Part shown: piece by piece, positions 44,733 through 64,000 of the stretch | Layout: every line of letters begins with the position of its first letter | Numbering within the stretch: the stretch's first letter is position 1 | Source of the DNA: Heterohyrax brucei | Lineage: Eukaryota > Chordata > Mammalia > Hyracoidea > Procaviidae | Assembly (NCBI GenBank): GCA_028571685.1 | Contig: CM053148.1 | Location: 83,536,001-83,600,000 of the forward strand | DNA: 64,000 nucleotides | Direction of reading: 5' to 3' | Notes under the pieces: generated by a model | Databases searched by the model: none | What the model was told of the DNA's origin: nothing | Seen by the model: the letters and a program-made list of their open reading frames with translations, nothing else | Translations under genes and position numbers: made by a program

Positions 44733-45600
44733 ACATGGATTGGTTTATGTTCCCTCAAAAAATATGTGTGGATGTACCTGTGGATCTAATCTTGTTTGGG
44801 GACAGAGTTTTAATTTGCTATAGGGTGTATGCCAGGTCTATTAATGTCTAAGTTCTTGTTTTACTTACCTAGTGCTCCTGTGACAGAATCCCATGAGTGG
44901 ATGGCTTTAAAAAAACAGAACTCTACTTAGTTCTGCCTTTCAACAGGAAAGCAGTCCTTTAGGAGGGTAAAGTCTGAATTCAGGGCACCAGCTCCAGGGG
45001 AAGACTTTCTCACTCCGTCAGCCCTGGAAGAAGGTCCTTGTTGAGGAGCTTCTCAGTGCAGGGACCCCTGGTCCAAAGGATGCGCTATGCTTCTGTGGCT
45101 TCCTGCTTGCAATGAGGTCTTCCATGTCTCTCTGTTTGCAACTCTCTTTTGTATCTCAAAAGAGATTAGCTTGACTCAGGGCAGTCTTGTAGACTGAGTC
45201 ATGTGTCACTATTCTAACTGCCACTAATTCCATCTCAACCATATCACAGAGGTAGGAGTGAGGACACAACCGAAAATCACGTCAGAGAACAAAATGGGGG
45301 GCAATCACACTACACTGGGAGATGGAACCCAGTCAAGTTGAGATATCTGGGGGGACACCATTCTATCCATGATTATTTAAAAAGAGCAGGTTACCTTCGG
45401 AAGCATGTATGACCTGAAGATTCCATGGGAGGGTCCCCAAGAATCAAGGAATGCCTGGGGCTACTGACAAAAGAAAGCAACACGACTGATACTCTGGTTT
45501 AGACTTTCAGCTTCCTGACCTTGATTGGAAAGAATATTCTTTTCTTTGAAGCCACACACTTGTTCTATCTCTGTCACACCAGCACTTAGGATCTAAATAA
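44733..45600 (+). mobile_element. Solo LTR, MaLR-like, split by another LTR
   Basis: Fossil LTR: 44733-44856 (TGACATGGATTGGTTTATGT) and 45373-45600 (TTCTATCTCTGTCACACCAG). A second LTR of the afrotherian family lies inside. Confidence 0.6.
44857..45372 (-). mobile_element. Solo LTR, MaLR/ERVL-like, antisense, inside another LTR
   Basis: Fossil LTR of about 516 bp. CTAGTGCTCCTGTGACAGAA at its sense 3' end and CCATTCTATCCATGA at its sense 5' end. Confidence 0.68.
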
Positions 45601-46110
45601 TTTTTAGGCTGGGGCAGGAGGAGAGGGGAGTCAAATCAAGGACACTTTATCAAGGTGGTCATAGGAAGGGATTGCAAGTGCTCCACTTTTGCCCAGAAAA
45701 TTTAAAGAGACATGGCTTGATATTGTCTCCCAAGGGACATAAGAGTCACTTTGGTTCACTGGCTGTCTTCCTGGTCAAGGGCTGCTACGTGGCTAACTCC
45801 AGCATGCATTCTGGCTGTACTTACTGGACTTTTCTTCTGCAGTTTCAGAGACCTCCAGGTGAGAAAGCATTCAAGACACAGGTACAGCTGACACGAAGTG
45901 CTGTCAGATTACACCTCCCTAAATTATGAATCGGAATTGGCTCGATGGCACTAGGTTTGGTTTTTGGAGTGTTTAAACGTGTTTGGTGCAACAATGACCA
46001 GGGTGAACGAGGACCAAGAGAAAGTGAGGAGGGGAGCAGGAGGCTTCAACACAGGTCTTCAGAATCATTCACCCTCCCGGAGTTTTCTGAGGTAGTTTAT
46101 ATACCGATTG
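45601..46110. other. Unrecognised sequence with a short SINE tail
   Basis: No gene. A lone AfroSINE tail lies at about 45928-45965 (GAATCGGAATTGGCTCGATG). Confidence 0.45.
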
Positions 46111-46111
46111 G

Positions 46112-46318
46112 TCTCTAGGTGGTGTAAACGTTTGCTCGTTTGCACGGGGTTAACAATCAAAAGGCTGGCCATTTAAATCCAGCTAGTGGGGCTGCGTAAG
46201 AAACACCTGGCTATCTACTTCCTTAAGGAAACCAGCTTTGAAATCTGCATGAGGTGCAGACCTGCACTGACACATAGGGGTCACCAGGAGTTAAACTCCA
46301 CAGCAACTGGTTTTGGTT
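46112..46318 (+). repeat. AfroSINE long variant, sense
   Basis: CTCTAGGTGGTGTAAACGTT head, CACCTGGCTATCTACTTCCT middle, TTAAACTCCACAGCAACTGG tail. Confidence 0.8.
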
Positions 46319-46710
46319 TAACAGAGTAATTAGAACCCGAAAACAATGCCTAACAGCACGAAATTAAACTCAACAGCTTTAACTAAAGGCAATTCACTAG
46401 CAGAGCTCTTTAAAGAATCACAGCGGAGAGCCCTCTTCCCCTAACTATGCTCACCTTTTTCCAATCTACTGCTCTGCACTTTTGAATTATTTCTCTCAGA
46501 TGTTTTCAGGCTGGTGTTTATTCTAAGTCCCCTGTGACCTCTGACACGCCTTGATCACTTTGCATCATCCACCACAAACCACCTCAGAACGTTCCCCGCT
46601 TGGCATCCCATTCTGTGATCAGGGAGATGCTGAACCAAATGAAGAATGTCAACCTGCTTTGTTTGTTTAAAGAATTATAACTACTTCTTCTCAGCCCTTG
46701 TTTTAAATCT
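46319..46710. other. Unrecognised sequence
   Basis: No gene or element recognised. Confidence 0.4.
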
Positions 46711-46715
46711 TCCAT

Positions 46716-46867
46716 GGCAATAAGACGGACTGACACAGTGGCTGCCACTACGGTCTCGAGCATAGTAACGACTCTAAGAGTGGCACAGGACAGGACAGTG
46801 TTTCCATCTGTTGTATGCAGGGTCACTGTGAGTAGGAACTGTTGGCCCCTGACAATAACAACAGCAA
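46716..46867 (+). mobile_element. RTE LINE 3' end, sense, short fragment
   Basis: CAAGACGGACTGACACAGTG-like start, GGCACAGGACAGGACAGTGT, GGGTCACTGTGAGTAGGAAC and tail CTGACAATAACAACAGCAA. Shows the RTE 3' end resembling the AfroSINE tail. Confidence 0.77.
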
Positions 46868-46984
46868 GGTGGCATTGATACAAAAAGCTTGGCCAGAACT
46901 CAAAAGCTAGAATTCAGATGATCCCCTTGAGTTCAAAACTCCCTCCTAATAATCAGTTTCATTATCCGTTCACCACTATAGGCC

Positions 46985-47122
46985 ACAGTCCCTAGATGTC
47001 ACCAATAGTTGAGCACTCATTAGCAACTCTTAAGTTTGGTGATCCAGTTCCTTGGAGACTGTATGGGACAGTTTTACTCTTGTTTTGTAGTGTCTGTACG
47101 GGTAAGAATTCACTGAATGTCA
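46985..47122 (+). repeat. AfroSINE, sense, diverged
   Basis: CCAGTTCCTTGGAGACTGTA body and GGTAAGAATTCACTGAATGT tail. Confidence 0.6.
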
Positions 47123-48390
47123 GTTTTATTATTGTTAGTATGTGGAGGAGTTAGAGGAACAAAAAAGCCAGGTCTTATCTCAATCAATTAATCAATAAGC
47201 TTTAATCTGAGTGGCAAGAAGCAGCTGTAAAAACTTTTATAATGACTTATTCTGTGGTCTCATGTGCCCCCTGCTGGCTAACTTTGTCTGGTTCCAATGC
47301 CAGACTTCAATTATACGGTTTGTTAAGGGAGATACTATTGACTCTCATTAAATAATAAAACATCTCCTGGTATGGCTTTCGATTCACGTAAGGTTTTGAA
47401 GTTACTTGTTTTAAGGATAAACATCGCAGAAAACGTTAATCCTTTAAGAAATGTTTATTATTTTTCCACCACCTGGTGGTAGGACATTTGTTTTTTTTTT
47501 CCTCTCTCTCCACTCTTAAGTTCTTTTCTGTTGTTGTTGCTAAGTAAAATGTCTAAGCCAAGAAAATCGGTTAACGTTAGCACGTTTAGTAAATTTGTCA
47601 TATATGCCAAACATCCTGGAGGCACTTCATAAATATTTGTTGAGTTGATAAATGAGTTTTTCGTTTCTTTTTTGGAAATTGCAACACCTACGTTTTTTCA
47701 CAGAGCTGCAGGAGACTCTCAAGTGTTAGAGAAAGTGGTTAGAGGTGTTATCTCATTAAAGGCAGGTGGTTTTTATTTTTACGTTGACTTGATCTTTGGT
47801 TTTAGCTAATAATTGAGCTACATGATTAAAATCAGTTGGGTAAAGCATTTTTATTATTTTTTTAAGAACACAGACACATTTCACTTGCAGTGTTAAAAAA
47901 TATTTTCCATGATCCTGAAGTGTAGGAGAAAATTTAGTAGCAAATTATGAGATATAATTGAAAAGATGTGAAACGGTGCAAATTCCTTCTGAGAGTTGCG
48001 AAGGGAAGCCTACAGGCACGTCATTTGTTGTGAACCATCGCCACCTTCTGGTGAAAGAGTTACTAAAAGCTGTGGACGTCTTAAGGTGGGAATTCTGCAT
48101 TGCCAGAAACTTCGTATTTAGAATTAAAGTGAAATTAAATAGAAAGAACATGAATAGCAATTTTGGCAACATACTTGCATATCAAACAATCAGATCTGTT
48201 AAAATTTTAAGATGTTTCAGATTTAAGCTTGCTTGCAGAGCCAGGTTTATTTTTCTTGCCACTTGATTCTGGCTGTGATGTTTTAGCCAAGACACCTCTT
48301 TTGAGGCTCAGTTCCCAGGCTGGTAAAGAGGACAGCTTAGATAAATGATATTCTCAATTCTGAAAACACATGCTTCTGAAGCCATAAACC
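47123..48390. other. Unrecognised repeat-poor sequence
   Basis: About 1.27 kb with no recognised element, 4-5 kb upstream of the CpG island. Includes 48.0-48.2 kb with an open frame of 102 codons without recognised family. Possibly ancestral non-coding sequence. Confidence 0.45.
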
Positions 48391-48394
48391 TGGA

Positions 48395-48556
48395 AAACCA
48401 AACCTGTTGCCATAGAGTCGATACTGACACATAGCAACCCTATAGGACAGAATAGAATTGCCCCATAGGGCTTCTAACGAGCACCTGGTGGATTCTAACT
48501 GCTGACTTTTGATTAGCAGCCTTAGCTCTTAACTACTGCACCACCGGGAAGCCCAA
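48395..48556 (-). repeat. AfroSINE, antisense
   Basis: CATAGAGTCGATACTGACAC tail, CTATAGGACAGAATAGAATT body, CACCGGGAAGCCC head. Confidence 0.87.
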
Positions 48557-49205
48557 GATATTTTAGATCCAAAATGCAATATCGTTTTTAGCTCAATATT
48601 TGCTGTATTTCTGGCTATGGGCTCTGCCGAAACTAGGTGCTTTCTAATTATTTTCTCATGATCAAGCTACAGTATCTTTTTGTCCAATAATACTTTAGAC
48701 CATGTGTTCTCCAAAGGAATATTAACGCTAAACAGGTTTCCATTTCCACTGTGTAAATCCTGTGGTAGGAAAACACAAACAACACTGAAACGATTATGAA
48801 ATACATACATTAGTAATTTCTGCAGACTATGTTTCCACTAAGACAATGCTAATGATTAATGTGTATTCTTAGATTCTTACTCTACAGATCTAGACCTCTG
48901 AAGAATTTAGTTTTGTGACTGTAACTTGTGAATAAATGACAGAAATATGAGCAAATAAGGTGTAAATAAAAGCTGACACTCCATGTTTGTTCATTTTACT
49001 TAAAAATTAAAAAGCACAAGTTATTTTCATTTCTCAGACTTTCTCTGCTAACTGGGAATGAGGATGGTTTTAAAATGCCAAACTGCTGGTTCTGAGAACA
49101 TAGTTAAACCAATTGTTTTTACTTTTGTTATGTCATCTCTATACTTAATGGTTCAAGCACACAAATTAGAATACATCAAGATTTATTTTCATATAAGCAC
49201 ATATG
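48557..49205. other. Unrecognised repeat-poor sequence
   Basis: No gene or element recognised. Confidence 0.4.
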
Positions 49206-49206
49206 T

Positions 49207-49372
49207 ATTCTGGAAACTGTGTTGCCATAGTGGTTACATGCCAGGGCTGCTAGACAAAACATCAGCAGTTCGAATCCTCCAGACACTCTCAGGAAACTCT
49301 ATGAGGCAGTTCTACCCTGTCCTGGAGGTTCTCTATGAGTCAGAATTGACTCGACGGCCATGGGTTTGGTTA
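49207..49372 (+). repeat. AfroSINE, sense
   Basis: GAGGCAGTTCTACCCTGTCC body and CAGAATTGACTCGACGGCCA tail, closest to consensus of the upstream copies. Confidence 0.88.
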
Positions 49373-51239
49373 CATGTATTCTGTAAAAAGCCAGAAGTAT
49401 GCGACGGGTTAGGACAGCATATGACTGATCTTTTGGATGCATGTTTAAATCAAAAAGCAAACGTTTAATAAGTGTGTGAAATTTCCTCAAAAAGATTCCG
49501 TGTTCCCTGTCACTGTTACTAGGTACCTCATGCAAACTGTGCTCTTTGGTGTTGTTTCCACTTTAGTTTTTTTAAAAATCTATAATCTTGTATATTAATA
49601 AGCACACATGCCATGTACGTGTATTTACGTAAGGACAAAACTGCTGAAGAGAGCCAGTCTTTAAAACAATAAATAAATAAAGTGAAGAGGATGAAATGCA
49701 CTTCTGAGTCTGATGAGTTTTTCAACTTGGTCCTTGGCAGCTCCTGCATTCATGTCTCTGTTGAAACGATTTAGAAGAATCATTTCCCAGAACTACAGGT
49801 GCACCACAGATTGGAGTCATTACGCCAAAGTACAGGAATCTGGAGAGAACCCCAGTGAATAAAAAAGTCATGTTCCTGGCCGCTCTATTGCCTTTAAGTC
49901 TCTCTCTTTTTTTTATGTCAGTTCTATTTGGATATCCAACGTGAAATACATAGAAATTACAATAAATTTGAAGTAACTCATTCAAAATGAGCAAAGAACG
50001 CTTTGAACTAAACCAACTTCCAGTAAGAAGGACTCTAGTCAGATAGGGACTAAAGGCCAAACTTGCGTTGATGTTACCTTAAATGATCAAATTTCTATAG
50101 GGAAATTGGCAAATTGGAATGCACTGCATGACGTTTGAAGAGTTACCAACTTTGTGAGGGTGTTTTAAATTTCCTTCTTGTCCCAATCCAAGGGAGTCTC
50201 TTCGGCCCACACTTTTGGAAGTCTCCCCCATTCTGGGCCCTCCTAGGTATCTGAAGTCCCTATGTCACCGTGAGTCCCTAATGTCACCATGATGCTCCTC
50301 ACTCTATGTTGTTCTCAGAATCCCTTTCTAACTCAACAAGAAGCTTGAAAACTTGTCTCTAGCTCTTCCATAGTGGTTTCATGATTTCACGTGAAAATCT
50401 TACAAGCCTAAGATGACTTGGTCCAATGTTTTTCTAAGAGCCTAGCCTATCTTCTGACGCAAAAGAATGAGAGAAATGAAATGAAAACGTGAAAAATAAA
50501 AAGTTAAAGAGCTTTTATAACAAAAGAGGGAAGTGTGAAGACTATTTCAAAAGAAAATGAGAGAGTAGGGAAGCTGGACAAAACCCAGACAGCAGAGGGG
50601 AACAAATCCCCTGATTCAAAGACCACCAGAAGGATGCAGGCTGGAAGGTCGTGATGAATGTTACTAGCCATCTCAGTGTGAAATTTGAAGGAGGGATAGA
50701 AGGAATGAGGTGAAAGGTGGCTGCACAGGAGTGACGGGGTGACTGTACCCCAATGTTAGGTAGCAGGAAAGCGGAAGAACAAAACAAAAGAGAGACTGGT
50801 ACTGTTAGTTGTGAAGGAGGCATGTCCACTCCTGGCCCCTAAGTGTATCAGAAGGACACATTTTTACAAAGGCTGTTTAAGTCTAATATCCAGGTTGATC
50901 ACTCAGCTTTCACGTGAGGGACCTTAGGAAACCAAAATTAAACATTTAAGAAAGCAGCTGCTCCTAAATGTGTCCTTCCACTTCCTATGACACTTTTTCT
51001 CACTGGATCTTTCCTCAAAAGCAGAAAGCAAAGGTTTTGTTTTAAGACTCAGGCCATCTAGAACCAGCAGAGAAAAGAGGAAGTCGGAAAAGGGTGCGGA
51101 AAGAAAAGGTTCCAAGAGGTATCCTTTGACGGATTTTAAGGGACCCTTCGGGCTGGGACAGACTGAAGCAGGGACGACGTGGGGTGGGGCGAAGAGAAAG
51201 CTCAGATGCAAGTTTCTGAAAACTGAGTGGGGTGGGTGG
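49373..51239. other. Unrecognised sequence upstream of ADAMTS1
   Basis: About 1.9 kb with no recognised repeat or gene between the last upstream SINE and the CpG island. Would hold any proximal enhancer of ADAMTS1, but none is identified. Confidence 0.45.
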
Positions 51240-52486
51240 GGACGGAAGGCCAGGCGACCCGGCAGGGTGAGCAAGTGGGCACGCACCTAATGTGAGGGAC
51301 AGGGGTCGCCCCAAGATTTGGGCGGCCCTTCCTACCACCGGTTCCGTGGCTGTCCGCACGAGAAAGCATTGTGAAGTATTTCCTTCCTCCCAGGTCACTG
51401 AGCCCCTCCGCCCTCTGCAGGCGAGCAGCCGCTGGCGTTTTCGGAGGGGCCCGGAGGTGGGAAGACAGTTTTTTCGCTTCCGTAACACGGATGCGGCCAT
51501 TTCCCTTCCCGGCAGAAAGAGGGATGGAAGGTCAGGGAAGGCAGCCGACTCCCTAACATCCCCCCTGCACACTCTGGCCCAAGTGACTGCCGTTGGCCCC
51601 TGGGTGAGAAAGTGGGGTGACTTGATGTTGCTGCCAGTCTCGCCTAAGTCCTGCAAGTGTCAGATGGAAAAAAGTGAGAAGGGCGAGAGCTGATCGTTTC
51701 CAAGGGAAAAGAAAGCACAACGCCGCCGTCCCTAAGATCCACGGAACTGAGCCGCGTTGCGAATTACCTATTCCGGAAATGTGAACCCGGGTCCCTGCAG
51801 AAAAGATCTCCACGGCCGCGAGGCCCTGGGGCTGGAATCAGTGCAAAAGCATTTTAAAATCAAGATTTTAGGAAGGATCCCCTGTCCTCCTACCCAAGCA
51901 TGCTTCCCAGAGGAGGTACAGGGCAGACCCAGAAAAGCTGGGGGGAAGAGAACGCACGCTGCTGGCCACGGGTGGGGATGGAGATAGGGTGGAATACTTT
52001 TCTAGAAAAGGAAGCCCTGCCATCTCTAGCTTGGAAAGCAGGGTGCCCTAGTGGGGGAGGGGAGCAGCGACAGATCGTCCAGCGGGGAAATTTCGGAGAA
52101 GGGACTCAGGGCTCCACCCAGAGCCTCTCTCCAGGGAAGAACTGCTGCGCGCCCGAAGGGCCATTCGCGCTGAAGTGGGCGGCGGGAAAGGATGGTGGTC
52201 CCGGGAGTCGGTCGATGCCAGGGCGCAGTGGTAAGTAGACCAGTCCCCCGTCCGGGTCCGAGCCCCAGCTGCACAAAGTGCTCTCCGCGCCCCCCTTCCG
52301 CGTCTTCCGCCCCCAGATTGCCGAGCCCGTGGCACAGAGCCACCGCCGAGGCCATCCCCTCCCCCGCCCGGGCCTGGGGCGCTGAGCGCGGTTAGGCACC
52401 GACTGCGCAAGGGGGCGGCGTCTTCGGGGGATGGGGAGACGGCCAAGAGGGAGGAGGAAGGGGAAGGGAAAAACTCATTCCCGGCC

Positions 52487-52494
52487 TATATAAG
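52487..52494 (+). promoter_or_regulatory. ADAMTS1: TATA box of ADAMTS1
   Basis: TATATAAG lies about 510 bp before the start codon, so the transcription start should fall near 52517-52522 and give a 5'UTR of about 480 nt. It sits in GC-rich sequence at the downstream part of a CpG island. The box is flanked by CC and GG but has seven A/T bases between them, so it is not a standard CArG box. Confidence 0.8.
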
Positions 52495-52517
52495 GTCGGC
52501 CAGGCTGCCTGTTTCTT

Positions 52518-52998
52518 GCACTCGCTGGGAAGCGGCCGTGACTGCCGAGTTGGCCTATCCTGGGCGCGCAGCGAGGCTGAGAGCAGAGTCCTGCAGACTG
52601 AGCAAAGGGGAAGCTAGGAGAGGGGCACCGGCCACCGACCCCCGCCAGCCTCCGCCTCACGGTGCCTTCAACTCTGTCCTCGAAGAAAAGCTCCCCGCGA
52701 GCAGGCAGAGCTGCAGCGCCCACTCCCAAGTTGACTCAAGAAGCCGCGGCGGCAGCCGGCTCCGCGCGCAATTTCAAAGAACAGTAACTGGTAACTTTCA
52801 CAACCAGTGTGAAGCCAGCAGGGCTTCGCTCTCTCTGCCGGAACAACAGCCCCCTGGCTCGGATCGCTGCAGCTCGCAGCGTCTCCCGGGGCGCAGCTAC
52901 AGAGAGCGGCCCAGGCAGGGTCCCGAAGGCGCGAGCCGGGCGGCGACAAGGGGAAGGCGGGACGCGCTCGGGGGCCCAGGGGCTCTCGGTCTGCACCC
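52518..52998 (+). other. ADAMTS1: ADAMTS1 5'UTR without any ATG
   Basis: About 480 nt of leader inferred from the TATA position. I read it base by base and find no ATG, so a scanning ribosome meets ATG 52999 first. In-frame sequence from 52897 on aligns with the human N-terminal residues 1-34 but has CTA (52897) and AAG (52948) where human has Met1 and Met18. Confidence 0.75.
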
Positions 52999-62426
<9,428 letters not shown>

Positions 62427-63680
62427 GCAGGCTCGGAAATGAGGGAGAAATGAAGTGTGGGAGGGCTGGTGCACTGAGATCGAGAAGCCTGGAGGGACCC
62501 GGTGCACTTGGCAGGCTGGCAGCAAGCCGTGTCAGGGAGATGGGAGCTTGCAAGTAGGTGGAAGGGGTTAGATCATAGGATGCTGCCACTTAGAAATTAG
62601 ACACGGTAGTTAATGGGAGTTATTAGAAGACGAGAATAGGGTATTGCTATTATTTCTTACATTTGTTGCAAGTTTTTAAAACAGGGAGAGGAGAGGCAAC
62701 AAAATGATTGCCAGTTTAAGAAAGATTGCAACCTGTGTTTCCTGGTACCAGTTAAATCCTTTGTATCTTGGGGTTGGGGAAGGAAAAAAGGGAAAAGATG
62801 AGATTTTGAGTTTGAAACCTGGCTTCACTTTCCTCGCTAACCATGAGGGAGAAAGCAGCACAGACGGGATATTGACCAGCTTTGTATTCGGCTGCTATGG
62901 TTTCAGAGAACATTGGTGCCGTGTTTACTACCAAGAGCTAAGAGTTCCGCTGGTCCAGCCTGAGGTGCTCTCAGCAAACTGAAGATGCATCCAATGGCTC
63001 ATCTTCACCTTTTTGTATCACCTTCACTCTTACTGGTGTAATTAATATTGATGAAGAAATAGTGACATATAGTTTGTAAGAATGCATGAAGTATACAGTG
63101 GCCAGAAGGACGCAGTGATGTATCAGGTGCTGGGAAAACTGGAGCCGTGGTGCGCTCAACACCTCCTGCCTTTGTGTCCTCCTTCCGTAAGCATGCTTTA
63201 GGATTGTGCGTATGAACAAATCATGTCTATCCAGAAAATCAAATCATACAATCAGAATGTAATGCCAGAGCAAGAATGGGGTGTGTGGAGCAGGCCCCGC
63301 ATTTGGGGGGACATTGAGGTCACTTGTCTCATGATGTGGAGGCCACTGAGGGGTAGCAGGTCCATCCCCAGCTCCAACAGTCATATCCTGGTGAATGTCT
63401 GTCCAGCTCCTCAGCTATGATAGAGAATGTGTCTTTTTGCATATGTATATAGTAAAATATGTTACTATAATTTACGTGTACTTCATAAGTATTGATTGGG
63501 GTCTTCCTTCTAAGAAGGACTATAGTTTGTAATAAATGCCTATATGAACATATTTATTTTTATACTTTCTTTATAATGATAAATCTTTAAGTTATGCCTC
63601 TTTTGTAAAAGGACATATAAAATAGAGTATTTATACAATATATGTTACTAGAAATAATAAAAGAACACTTTTTGAAATTG
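62427..63680 (+). other. ADAMTS1: ADAMTS1 3'UTR with two polyadenylation signals
   Basis: About 1.25 kb of 3'UTR follows the stop. AATAAA occurs at 63531-63536 and 63656-63661. The second is followed by a T-rich stretch and is the likely main site. ATTTA-type AU-rich motifs (about 63546-63556, 63628-63634) suggest a short-lived mRNA, which fits an inducible early-response gene. The exact cleavage site is inferred. Confidence 0.8.
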
Positions 63681-63789
63681 TTTGTATAGTTTTCTTGAAT
63701 GGGAATTAATTTCTGGATTTGAAAGTTAAAAGAATTTTCCCCAATTTATGTGATTTCTAAAAACAGCAAGGGTGAGATCTTTTGTGATG

Positions 63790-64000
63790 GATAGATTTCC
63801 TACTAGTGCATCTGATTAATACATTAGTGGTTGGCAGAATTTCTACAAATGGCCAGATAGTGAACATTTTTTGTCTTTGTGGACCCTGAGGTCTCTGATG
63901 CAACAGCTCAACTCTGCTGTTTTAGCATGAACACCGCATATGAATGAATGGGAATCACTGCGGTGGAATAAAACTTTATAAACACAAGTGGTGAGCCTGA
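63790..64000 (+). mobile_element. Non-autonomous hAT-type (MER) element, runs off the window
   Basis: GGCCAGATAGTGAACATTTT, CAACAGCTCAACTCTGCTGT and AATAAAACTTTATAAACACA match a mammal-wide hAT-Charlie relative, the same family as 44350-44575. It lies about 110 bp past the ADAMTS1 poly(A) region. Confidence 0.65.

Noticed and set aside
1-51000. Exons of ADAMTS5, the neighbour of ADAMTS1 in human
   Set aside because: None found. In human the two genes are roughly 70 kb apart, so the neighbour should lie beyond the window.
51042-51656. 204-codon antisense open frame in the CpG island
   Set aside because: GC-rich composition explains it; no domain, no promoter or splice evidence, and overlapping frames of similar length exist on both strands.
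52485-52495. CArG box (serum response element) at the TATA site
   Set aside because: CC-TATATAA-GG has seven A/T bases instead of six, so it is read as a TATA box only.

Overview
This is a mammalian genomic window, almost certainly from an afrotherian (elephant, manatee, hyrax, aardvark or tenrec group). It carries several dozen tRNA-derived SINEs of the AfroSINE type (head about GAGCCCTGGTGGCGCAGTGG, tail about GAGTCGGAATCGACTCGACGGCA) plus their likely driver, an RTE/BovB-clade LINE. Both are hallmarks of Afrotheria. The species cannot be fixed from the sequence alone.

The only gene I can support is ADAMTS1, on the + strand at about 52.5-63.7 kb. It is a complete nine-exon gene: TATA box at 52487, CpG island at about 51.2-53.6 kb, coding exons from 52999 to 62426 with GT-AG introns and continuous phase, and a 3'UTR with AATAAA signals at 63531 and 63656. 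The predicted protein is 930 aa against 967 in human. Most of the difference is at the N-terminus, because the ancestral start codon (human Met1) is CTA here and the human Met18 position is Lys. The first AUG of the transcript lies directly in front of the hydrophobic signal-peptide core.

The region from 1 to about 51 kb is a gene desert. In human this side of ADAMTS1 faces ADAMTS5, and no ADAMTS5 exon is present here. It is built of nested transposable elements: AfroSINEs, RTE LINE pieces (including an apparent twin-priming inversion with a 12-bp target duplication), L1 3'UTR pieces, solo LTRs of MaLR/ERVL type, two mariner-derived fold-back elements with the same internal junction, a Tigger fragment, MIR pieces and hAT-type elements. 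Stretches of unrecognised, presumably ancestral sequence lie between them.

Introns 3, 4, 7 and 8 of ADAMTS1 have also received insertions, including a three-layer SINE/LTR/SINE nest in intron 7 and an L1 reverse-transcriptase fragment in intron 8. This makes the gene somewhat longer than the human one.

I see no new protein-coding system. The most interesting observations are about DNA dynamics: the ADAMTS1 start-codon shift; very short (27-33 nt) insertions made only of the SINE tail, some with target-site duplications; a 60-nt inverted templated copy between an LTR and a SINE; the fold-back mariner family; and the RTE inversion. Comparisons with consensus elements and with human ADAMTS1 are from memory, not from a search.
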